12,360 nucleotides of DNA from Goniomonas avonlea. Lineage: Eukaryota > Cryptophyceae > Goniomonadida > Goniomonadaceae. The notes beneath the pieces are model-generated. The model ran no database searches. It worked only from the letters and a program-made list of their open reading frames with translations, and was not told where the DNA came from. The position numbers and the translations under genes are program-made. The DNA lies in contig QUTJ01031508.1 in the NCBI GenBank assembly GCA_003573635.1, forward strand, positions 1 through 12,360, given 5' to 3'. Numbering within the stretch: position 1 is the stretch's first letter; each line of letters opens with the position of its first letter. Shown piece after piece: positions 1 to 7,385 of the stretch.

Positions 1-3000
1 GGAGGGGGTGGGGATGCGGGTGGGGGCGGGGCGGGCACTGGTACGGGTACGGGTGAGGCGGGACGGAGGGTCCGATACGGGCTGTCAACTTCCACGGGTT
101 GAACCTCTCCAATACCATGTCCAGCCCACGACTTTTGCAGAGACTCCGAGGTTGGCGATGGACCAACTGGGGGTTGGCTTGGCTTCGGGTCGGTCTGTGT
201 CCCCTCGGTATCCTCTCTCTGCGCCGGCCAGTGCGGTGTGGCGTTAAGGGGAGGTGATGCGCTCGGAAGCACACTCGCGGACGCTAAGCCCGCATTTGGG
301 TCGTGTGTGGAGTTCGAGTAGGCAGCCAGCAGCGAGGCAGGCGTCACGGTCTCTGACCTCAGACGGAGCGCGGTGGCAGCAGCAGTGATATCACTGCCTG
401 CGAATGGAGTGGGTGTCACAGCCGGCCTCTGATTGGCTGCTGCCACGAGTTCTGACACGAGCACCAGGCCGCTCCTCCCAACGACGGGCACCCGCTGGCG
501 AGTGTCTTCCCTTGGATCGAGAGAGTCGTCAGAATCGTTCTCTGCTGCGGTCGTCGGAAGTCGCGCGGTCACTTGCACAACAGGCGCCCTCGGCTGTCGC
601 TGTTGAAACGACGACCCAGCCAACGAAGCAGCCGGCAACGAGTCTACATGAGGCGGGGTCAAGCCGGTTGACGCCTCGTCCACCCCCTGAGACGACACAG
701 AAGAAAAACTGGAGCGAACATCGCTGCTTTTGCTGCTCTGCAGCTGGAGCTCACCACTTGGCATAAACTGTGCTTCGAAAGCACGCTGCCGCTTCTTTTC
801 GACCTGGGCCGGCGCCATCGGCAGACGACCTGCTCGCGCATCAGAAGCGAGCTTGTTCCCAGCGTGGCGACGAGCGTGCCCAAGAGCTGCTTCCACTGCC
901 AAAAACTCTCGCTCAGCGCGAGAAGCAGCTTGCTTTTGTCGCAGTGTCGCGAGCGCTGCCCTCCCTCGGGCCTCGGCCGCCTCCTCAGCTTCTTCTTGTC
1001 TGGGCAAGAGAAAATCGTAAGCAAGCAACGAGGACGGCAGCGCTTCATGGGAAGCTTGGGTGGTGCTTGTGGTTGCGGGCTACGTTAGCATGCTTCGAGT
1101 TAACCTTTGCAGACCCCAGGATTGCAGGTGACGAGATCTTGATTTGAAAAAATAATATCGTGGTAATTGTATCGAAAAATATGCCCGTGTTGATGGGTCA
1201 ATTACACAGAAAACGGCGATTTTGCAACTCTGGGTTAACACGGCGGGGAGAGGAACCACGGAGGGGGGGGAGAGGGGGAATGGAGAGGGAGGCGACGGAG
1301 GGAGGGATGAAGGGACGGAGGGAGGGATGAAGGGACGGACGGAGGGAGGGAGAGAAACGGCGAGAGGGACAGGGGCGCACCGGCAAGCATCCCGCCGTTG
1401 CCTCTCCGCGACGCGCTGTTGCTCTCGGAGAGCAGCGTCATTGGCCGGAAGGCATTCGCAGGCGGACGAGACTCCACCGGCAACACCTCCCAGACCAGGT
1501 ACAGCCTCGTCCTCAGGCCCCACTGCCAGGACCGAGACGCCAGCCTTGGGATTACTGCTCTGGTGGGGCGGGTGGCTGCGACGGGTGGAGGACGGGGCGG
1601 CGTGTCGCTCGATATGATAGCGGGTACTTGTGAAGTTCTGGGCGGACGGGTGTGGGGTTGGGCCCTGTGCGCGAGAGGTCCACCAGTTGTCGCCAGGAGC
1701 TGGGAGCGGGAGGGTGTCTGCGATATGCGAGAGTGAGAGTGGTCGTGACGTGTGCTTGAATTTGTCAGTGTCGGTGCCAGTGTCTGTTGTTGCGGGCGGA
1801 GGGCGGGAAGGGGATCGTGTGCAAACCAGCGGAGGTGTCGCGCTTGAGTTTGTGTTTGTGGATTTTTGGGGTTGTCGGACCACGTGCTCAGAGTGTGTCA
1901 CGTTGAGAAGATATCTTGTGACAATTTCACTGCCTTGTTCTCGTATGTTACCTCTCACCGTCTTCAACTTGCAGGCGGTGTCTGTGTCTGTTTGACTCAC
2001 TCTCCCCCTCTCACCACCACGATCTGAACCAGTAGCAGCTCCTCCCAACCACCACAAACGCCACCGCGACCAAAACGGGATCGGGGCCCTCGATGCACAC
2101 CGGGTGGAGGCGCTGCTTTCCGGGCGGCGGCGGTCGCAGCAGCTGTTGCAGCTTCAATCTGTGCAAAAGACGACCGTGCAGATGCAACGCAGGCGGCGCG
2201 TTGTCGACGCCGCGCATGCTCTGTTGCAGCCAGCACGCGTTCCCTCTGTTTGTCAAGTGCTCAGCTGCACCGAAACGACAAGGTCAGCGTTACCTCACGA
2301 ACTGCCGACTCAAACCGACTGGAATCGATTTTGCGTGATCTGGCCCATGCCCAAAACTCAGTGGCGGCTTGTTCGTTCTGAGGCCACAGTTGGTGAATGA
2401 CTGTGTGCTTCACGGACGGAGGTAAGGCGGTACCTGATCGTCAAACGTTGCCGTAGCCGCCTCATGTGCCGCCCCAATAGCCTCGAGAGATCTTTCGTAT
2501 TGAGCCGTCATGGTCCGTACTAGTTTCTCGTGTTCATCCCGCGCCTGACCCTGCCGAGGACAATCATCTCCGTTCTCCAACTGCGAGCAGCATACCTCGA
2601 GCACGGTCTTCAATTGCTCCCGGCATTGCTCTGCCAAATCTGAAACCTTTCGGCGCACGTAGGCAGCCTTGTCCTTATCTTGCTGTCGAGTCTGCAGCAA
2701 TCTTTGGATTCGAGCTCGCTTTCTCTCCTCGACAGCAGCAGCAGCTTCCTCGTTTGGGCTCAGATGGAAAACCCCGGGTTGTTCTCGCTGTGCTCCAGTA
2801 AAGAGAAAGAAAGAAAAGAAAAGAATAACAAACCTTTCGAACGTGCGGGGCACTACTAGATCGCTGCATTTGAAAGGTAATTTCTGTCGGACGAGCTGGT
2901 AGCGATGACCCAACAGCTTCGAGCGGTGGTGACTTGTCGCCGCGCCTTGCTGGAACGAACTTCAGGTGAGAGAGCGAGAAACAACAGTACTTACATTCTG

Positions 3001-3263
3001 GTGACTGGCGCTCCCAAATGCGTCTATTGTACCCCAAGAACTGACAAAGCTTTCAATGAATGATTCAACCCTGAATATGAGCGCACCTGATTGTAATACT
3101 CCAGATCTACATCTTGCATCACAGGAGCCTTAGTTACGGACGCTTTTACATACTTAGTGAAGGCTGCGAAATAAGGTAAGCCGGCCCGTCTCTCTTCGAG
3201 TGACGCACCCCGCGAAGGCACATTGCCATCCGCAGCAGCATTTCGCAACACGACCACTGGCAT
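1..3263 (-). CDS. CEP295: CEP295-like centriole protein, 3' end cut by the window edge (8 exons)
   Basis: Proposed minus-strand exons: 3087-3263, 2995-3040, 2834-2949, 2434-2787, 2294-2377, 2101-2245, 1381-1717 and 1-1001 (open at the left edge). Every junction keeps phase; introns are 45-56 nt except two of about 380 nt. The exon at 2434-2787 carries LSPNEEA followed by an Arg/Lys/Glu/Gln-rich helix ending near RSLEAIGAAHEAA. The order LSPNEEA, charged helix, S-L-x-x-x-G-x-x-H, Ala/Arg helix, then a Pro run matches my memory of the CEP295 N-terminus, which acts in centriole elongation and centriole-to-centrosome conversion. Exons 7 and 8 join inside a coiled coil (VAERQRRDACR then QEEAEEAAEA); the last exon becomes Ser/Thr/Pro-rich. 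Known CEP295 proteins start shortly before LSPNEEA, which would fit the Met at 2869. The exons above 2869 are in frame but could be an N-terminal extension or a separate small gene. The exon 6/7 junction (2101 to 1717) is the least certain. Confidence 0.6.
1002..1380 (-). other. Long intron of the CEP295-like gene with a pyrimidine-rich repeat
   Basis: Donor CG|GTGCGC at 1380 and acceptor TTGCCCAG at 1002, phase 2 on both sides: CG plus A gives Arg and the coiled-coil frame continues. On the plus strand about 1259-1352 is a GGGA/GGAGGGATGAAGGGAC purine tract, so the transcript is C/T-rich there. Long open frames crossing this intron on either strand are products of the repeat. An acceptor slightly further upstream is possible, since the frame stays open to about 1033. 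Confidence 0.55.
1718..2100 (-). other. Long intron of the CEP295-like gene, possibly hiding a small exon
   Basis: Donor CCCG|GTGTGC at 2100 and acceptor CGCATATCGCAG at 1718, phase 1 on both sides. The acceptor follows a run of CACTCTCACTCTCGC on the transcript strand. At 383 nt this is far longer than the usual 37-64 nt. The stretch contains GTGTCTGTGTCTG-type low complexity on the plus strand. I see no recognisable coding block in it, but a short exon cannot be excluded. Confidence 0.4.
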
Positions 3264-3585
3264 CAATGGGTTAGTCCAAAAAAAACAAAGTCATTCCAAC
3301 AGCACCATTTGGACCAATTGATCCGTTCATATTGTTTGACCACCTGATTCACAGTTAACGCTAGAATGCAATTCAGGCGGCGTCTTACGCTGTGGCCGCC
3401 ATGAGGCGGGAACAAAAACTTCAAGCAGATGGCGTATGGAATGATTTTGGAATCTTGCAGATTACCGTACAACACTACTAGAACATACAATAATATCAAG
3501 GGACACTATATATAGTGTCCCTTGATAATATATCGAATCTCTGAGTCTCCCTATCGATCTCAATCCACCGCCATCGGCCACCGCC
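3264..3585. promoter_or_regulatory. Divergent intergenic region between the CEP295-like and beta-propeller genes
   Basis: About 320 bp with no supported gene. The open frame on the minus strand here begins at TTG and has no protein-like features. The right third holds the TATA-centred palindrome. Just before the ATG at 3586 the leader repeats CCACCGCCAT twice, the second copy supplying the start context CCACCGCCATGA. A possible minus-strand ATGGCGGCCACAGC|GTAAGA mini-exon around 3388-3404 was considered, but its phase does not fit the exon ending at 3087. Confidence 0.5.
3494..3527. promoter_or_regulatory. 34-bp perfect palindrome centred on a TATA run
   Basis: Two 17-nt arms (TATCAAGGGACACTATA and its reverse complement) meet with no spacer, axis between 3510 and 3511. 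Beyond one mismatch the symmetry continues for three more pairs. The centre, CACTATATATAGTG, contains a TATA-box-like run about 75 bp before the ATG at 3586. It could be a core promoter fused to a symmetric dimer-binding site, or the remnant of a mobile-element end. Confidence 0.7.
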
Positions 3586-4875
3586 ATGAAAATGAGAAGT
3601 TGGGTCTCGGCTGTACCCGTGGGCCTTGTGATGATGGGAATGATTTCAGCTGTGTATGGTCACCAATCAAATAACGCTGAATGGCCAACAAGTCAAGGAG
3701 GTTGGCCTGGTCGGAGTGCTTTCGTTGTCACCGATGCCCTTACCTCTGCGTGGAATCGGAGCCTCGACCCGCTGTCCCCACAATGGGGAATAATCCATTC
3801 ATTATATCTCATCCCGTGTAGTGACCACTTGACGCTAGTCGCTGTTGGATACGTGGACCCCTCGACGCCACCGAGCCAGACCGTGAGCACGCAGTTGTTC
3901 GATGTCTCCTTCAGTGGGAGCGTTCTCAACTCTTCCGCCACCTGGGATGGCGAGGTGATGGCACCACCAGTGACCAACATCCATGGTCAGTTGTGTTTTA
4001 CGCAACGGAACCAGAGCTCCAGTGGCACTTACTTCAACGTTCAAGCCTTCGACTCTGGTCGGGCACAGTGGACCTCTGCTGCGTGCAACAGCCAGATCCT
4101 GGCGTTCCAAGATCTAGTCTACGCCATGTGCGACGGAATCACTGCGCTTGACAGGCACACAGGGACGGTGGTGCATCACTACGTCGACTCGAACATTGAT
4201 GGCTGGACGACCTGGATTTCGAACACGACACTGCTGGTGACTCAGCCGATCGGAAGCCTCGTTGCTTTCGACACTTCTTTACGCAAGAAAGTGTGGTCAA
4301 CTGCAGATAACGGTACCCGCCACGGTTTTGCTACCATTGATACGAAGTCTCAACGGGTATTCTACCTGAACCCATTGTTTCGACCCAGCGTCGAAGAGAT
4401 CACCTGCTTTGACGGTCAGACTGGGGAAATTTTGTGGGTGACAAATCTCGATCTTGATCCGGGCGTCGAAACCTATGATGACCTGACCGCTGCCGTAGTC
4501 CCGGACCTTGGCCTTGCAGTGTTGGTGCAGCGACTCGGTGGTCAGAACATCACGATGTTGGATTTCGATGGCAATATTCTTTGGACAGTCGCTGCGGACC
4601 CGTGGCTAGCGCAGATGGCTGTACTCCCAGGACCAGACGCGGTCCTATCAGTCATTTCCCACGATGACTCAGCTCTCTGGGCCAAGGTGTACTCTCGCAC
4701 CGGCCAACTCGTCAAGCAGGTCCAAGTGTACACCTTTGCGCAGTCCCCGGGGATCGTTGGGTTTCTGTTTGCTGGAACAGCGCAACGGTTTGCAGTGTTC
4801 TTAGCGGTCAGACACCAGGACGACCAGGGCCAAACTGTCTCGGTCACTCTCAGCAGTGTGCCGATTGATCTTTGA
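3586..4875 (+). CDS. Secreted PQQ-like beta-propeller protein, intronless
   Basis: Single exon of 429 codons plus stop, ATG in the context CCACCGCCATGA. Residues 1-25 form a signal peptide: basic MKMR, a hydrophobic core GLVMMGMISAVYG, likely cleaved before HQS. The remainder has repeated blade-like units of the kind A-L-D-x-x-T-G-x-x-x-W, such as ALDRHTGTVVHH, AFDTSLRKKVWST, CFDGQTGEILWVTNL and MLDFDGNILWTV, typical of PQQ-like/WD-related propellers. Several N-x-S/T sites (NRS, NSS, NQS, NTT, NGT, NIT) fit passage through the secretory route. No membrane segment follows the signal, so a luminal or extracellular location is inferred. There are no dehydrogenase haem or quinone-site motifs I can point to, so a binding or scaffold role is likelier than PQQ enzyme activity. 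The lack of introns contrasts with every neighbour. Confidence 0.88.
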   Translation: MKMRSWVSAVPVGLVMMGMISAVYGHQSNNAEWPTSQGGWPGRSAFVVTDALTSAWNRSLDPLSPQWGIIHSLYLIPCSDHLTLVAVGYVDPSTPPSQTVSTQLFDVSFSGSVLNSSATWDGEVMAPPVTNIHGQLCFTQRNQSSSGTYFNVQAFDSGRAQWTSAACNSQILAFQDLVYAMCDGITALDRHTGTVVHHYVDSNIDGWTTWISNTTLLVTQPIGSLVAFDTSLRKKVWSTADNGTRHGFATIDTKSQRVFYLNPLFRPSVEEITCFDGQTGEILWVTNLDLDPGVETYDDLTAAVVPDLGLAVLVQRLGGQNITMLDFDGNILWTVAADPWLAQMAVLPGPDAVLSVISHDDSALWAKVYSRTGQLVKQVQVYTFAQSPGIVGFLFAGTAQRFAVFLAVRHQDDQGQTVSVTLSSVPIDL

Positions 4876-5119
4876 TCTCCTTTCGCCAGGCCGAGGGATT
4901 TTTCTCTCAGAGGATGGACACAATGAAATCATGCTATGCAATATCGGTTTATTAGTGCACCAAGCCCTCCATGCAAACAACTGCGCAAAGAAAAGACGAG
5001 AACAAGAGGACCAAGTGAGGAAGAAGGCAGTTGAGAGAAGTTGAGAAAGTTTCGATGGTGTATCCTTGTTGATCGGCATCGCACTCGTCCGACAGAAGAG
5101 AAGAATGTTCGTGAAGTCC
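4876..5119. other. Convergent intergenic region with both 3' ends
   Basis: 244 bp between the stop of the beta-propeller gene and the proposed stop of the MAP2K gene. No protein-like frame was found. An AATAAA lies on the minus strand at 4953-4948, about 165 nt past the MAP2K stop. I see no AATAAA for the plus-strand gene. Confidence 0.5.
4948..4953 (-). terminator. Possible polyadenylation signal of the MAP2K gene
   Basis: AATAAA on the minus strand, downstream of the MAP2K stop at 5120. It is a single hexamer and its position is plausible, but nothing else supports it. Confidence 0.35.
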
Positions 5120-5331
5120 TCATGGAAGCTTGGCAACACCTGCGGTGATGGCGGCAACGGCAGGGTTGTCATAAACCTGAAAAACAGTTTTAGAAACTCC
5201 GAGACGGTCGAGAGCACATGGGAGTGGCAGCCGCAGGGAGGGAGTGAGGGAGGGAGTGAGGGAGTGAGTGAGGGAGGGAGAGAGAAATGGAGAGGATTCA
5301 GAGCCACAGACCCGCGCATAAGAGAGAAGAG

Positions 5332-5393
<62 letters not shown>

Positions 5394-7226
5394 CGAGAGC
5401 GAGAGAGCGAGCGAGAGAGAGAGAGAGAGCGAGAGAGCGGATTCAAGCCATTGCGAGCGAGCGAGCGAGGTAGAGTTCAAGCATCCTGGGGAAAAGCAGC
5501 CACACATCCGCAGATCTGTCCAGGGGCAGAGAGGGTGGAGAGTGAGAGAAAGCAGAGGGGGGGGAGAGAGCGAGAGAGAGAGGGGGGAGAGAGAGCGAGA
5601 GAGCGAGGGGGGAGAAGGATGGGAGAGAATCCCAACCATCCAGGACCCAGAGCGGCACTCCTCACGAGAATGAGGAGAGCGGTTCAACAGCGACAATCAT
5701 GATCTCACCGATTTGACGTAGGCGCCCATGTTGAAGTCATCAGGGTACTTCTTGAGGAACGGCGACTCGAGACAATCTGAGGCTGTGGGTCTCCTTTTGG
5801 GATCCTTGGCAAGGCACGCCGTGATGAACTGCCGAAACTCTGGCGAGAACCCTGCGGATGACAGTAAACGGGGCAACCTCGACAACGCTGGAGCGGTGAA
5901 AACCGTCGAGTCCGACATACCGTCATGTGGAAGCTTCGGGGCTGGCTTGTCCACGATCAGATCCAGAAGGTCCCAGAAAGACAGGGAGGGCGGAGTTGAG
6001 GAGTTGATGTAAGGGTAGCGACCAATCGCGCATTCAAGGATCATCAAGCCCAGACTCCAAATATCAGAGCGGAAACCATACTTGTCGCCTCCAATGCGCT
6101 CCGGCTGAGGCCAGGTGAGTTGGGACGCCTGGAGGCGAGAAGCCACGCACCGACATGTAGGTAACAGTTCCCACCCATGAAGCGCAAACAGACTTCGACT
6201 CTGACATCACTCCCGAAACGCCGAAATCGGCCACCTTCATTTGGCCCTTGCTGTTGACGAGAATATTCGGTGGCTTGAGATCGCGGTGAATAAGACGGCG
6301 GACCTCGTGCAGATACCGCAGAGCTGTGCACACCTGAGTGCGGAAATGTGACTTCGAGAAGAATACGAAGCCAGGACGAAATACGAGAAACAAAGAAGTC
6401 TCAGACTCATCTTGTCAGTGCAGCGATGACAATTTCCGGAATGCACTTGTTGGGAGACTTCTCCAAGATGTCAAGCAGGGAACCAGCATCCATGAGTTCA
6501 AGGACGATATAAAATGCAGCCTGGAACGAGGGTGAATGCCTGCTGGCCAGCGAAAACACAATATGGTCACCTCCACGTAAAACAGTCCGTGACAGACAAC
6601 GATGGCATCACACCGGCACTCGTGCATGGTTTTCAATTCAATGATCAACTGTTTGCGTTTTGCTTCGTCCGCCTCCAGAGGGATTTGCTGTCACCATTGG
6701 GTGAGACGTTGGATCAGACAAACAAAAGGAGGCACCTTGAGGGCGAAGATCTGTCCGGAGGCCTTGTCCTTGACTTTCCACACCGTTCCGCTCGCGCCTT
6801 GTCCAAGAACCTGCTCCTTTTCCAAATCATCGTATTTCAATCCACCGCCCAAACCCTTTGCGATTCCCTAGAGGAATGAATGAGCGTCGGTACGCCACAA
6901 CTACAACAAACCATCATCTGGTCTTGTGTTTCCTGTTCTTGGTCCTGCGGGAGGCACTCGTCTGGTTGTGGTATTGGGGGCGGCTCATCGAAGTCCAGAC
7001 CAAGACCCTTCTTCTTCTTTCCCTTGGGTGCGGGGGCGGCACCGAGCGTAGTGTCCTCGGGAACCAGCGTCACGCCAGCGGCCTGGGGATTGTCCTCGGC
7101 CTGAGTCATGCCCCCGCCATCAATCGCAAAGTCTCCCTGCTGAAAGGTGCCACCACCTGTTACAGTGAAGGTGGCCTCCTCCTCGATGTCCAGCTTCATC
7201 GAGAGCCCAGCTTTCTTTTTTGCCAT
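5120..7226 (-). CDS. MAP kinase kinase (MEK/MAP2K family), dual-specificity kinase
   Basis: Minus-strand exons: 6912-7226, 6736-6867, 6571-6687, 6411-6520, 6151-6337, 5709-6104 and 5120-5176; about 437 aa, all phases consistent. It phosphorylates the Thr and Tyr of a MAPK activation loop, acting in the cytosol under a MAP3K. Landmarks: N-terminal basic/hydrophobic docking-like stretches (residues 3-14 and 69-79), glycine loop GQGASGTV (127-134), ATP lysine in ALK (149), helix-C Glu in IIELKTMH (166), HRDLKPPN (242-249), DFGVSG (262-267), then S274-VCA-S278-WVGT, the SxxxS activation motif in the same place as Ser218/Ser222 of MEK1, and SPER/DIWSLG. Start ATG at 7226 precedes AKKKAGLSMKL. One intron (6338-6410) appears to be AT-AC. 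If the final intron is retained, the protein ends three codons further on (VRS, stop at 5697). The kinase call is firm; the last exon is moderate. Confidence 0.93.
5177..5708 (-). other. Last intron of the MAP2K gene, or its 3' region if unspliced
   Basis: Donor AAATCG|GTGAGA at 5708 and acceptor CTGTTTTTCAG at 5177, both phase 0. Splicing joins NMGAYVKS to VYDNPAVAAITAGVAKLP and a stop. Retention gives VRS then a stop at 5697. A second acceptor, CCCTGGACAG near 5519, would instead add ICGCVAAFPQDA and a stop. Most of the 532 nt is GA/CT repeat. I see no separate gene in it; the long Arg-Glu or Ser-Leu frames here are repeat artefacts. Confidence 0.5.
5236..5615. repeat. GA/CT microsatellite and GGGAGTGA minisatellite
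   Basis: Plus-strand purine tract in three parts: GAGGGAGT-type repeats at about 5236-5290, a pure (GA)n run at 5337-5387 flanked by GAGCGAGA variants to about 5465, and a G-rich GAGAGAGGGGGG block at about 5550-5615. Purines dominate one strand over several hundred bases. Confidence 0.9.
6338..6410 (-). other. Apparent AT-AC intron in the MAP2K gene
   Basis: Exon 4 ends CTGACAAG and is followed by ATGAGT; in frame the next codon after AGA is TGA. The only join I found that restores the kinase frame and the expected spacing is ACAAG|ATGAGT...CCGCAC|TCAGGTG (73 nt), giving IPEIVIAALT-S-QVCTALRYLHE. The 14 residues between IPE and RYL match the spacing remembered for MEK proteins. The donor resembles GTGAGT with its first base changed. 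A polymorphism or sequencing error is the alternative. Confidence 0.6.
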
Positions 7227-7385
7227 GGCTGACCAAGCGACGTGAAGTTCTTGCGTCAGCAGCCTGTCAAACCTTGAGCCGCGATCCTGAGCCACAAAAC
7301 CAAGCTGGGTTTTGGCCTTTTGGCTCGACGCGGTACCGTCCTTAAGTAGGTAACGAATGCGATCCACCACCCGATTTGATTTGGG
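7227..7385. promoter_or_regulatory. Divergent promoter region, MAP2K and lipid kinase
   Basis: 159 bp separate the two start codons. The MAP2K frame is open on the minus strand through much of this stretch, but the sequence before AKKK is not kinase-like and is probably 5' UTR. No clear TATA element is visible. Confidence 0.45.

Noticed and set aside
404-766. Plus-strand open frames in the first kilobase
   Set aside because: They are shadows of the 1001-nt minus-strand exon, which is open over its full length and continues the coiled coil.
1080-2057. 325-codon open frame on the minus strand as a single protein
   Set aside because: Only about 1381-1717 behaves like coding sequence. The rest is Ser/Pro/Leu from the CT repeat, or Thr-rich intron sequence, and splice sites bound the real exon in phase.
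2093-2400. Plus-strand frames over 2093-2400
   Set aside because: The opposite strand has two exons (2294-2377 and 2101-2245) with matching phases and continuity with the CEP295-like protein.
3263-3499. Minus-strand 78-codon frame starting with TTG
   Set aside because: It has no ATG start, no family resemblance and no in-phase splice to the next exon, and it overlaps the palindromic promoter region.
5066-5702. Arg-Glu-rich plus-strand and Ser-Leu-rich minus-strand frames in the GA tract
   Set aside because: Dinucleotide repeats are open in several frames on both strands; composition is pure repeat translation.
6044-6446. Alternative minus-strand frames over the MAP2K exons
   Set aside because: They read the kinase exons out of frame or run into introns. 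The kinase motifs fix the frame.
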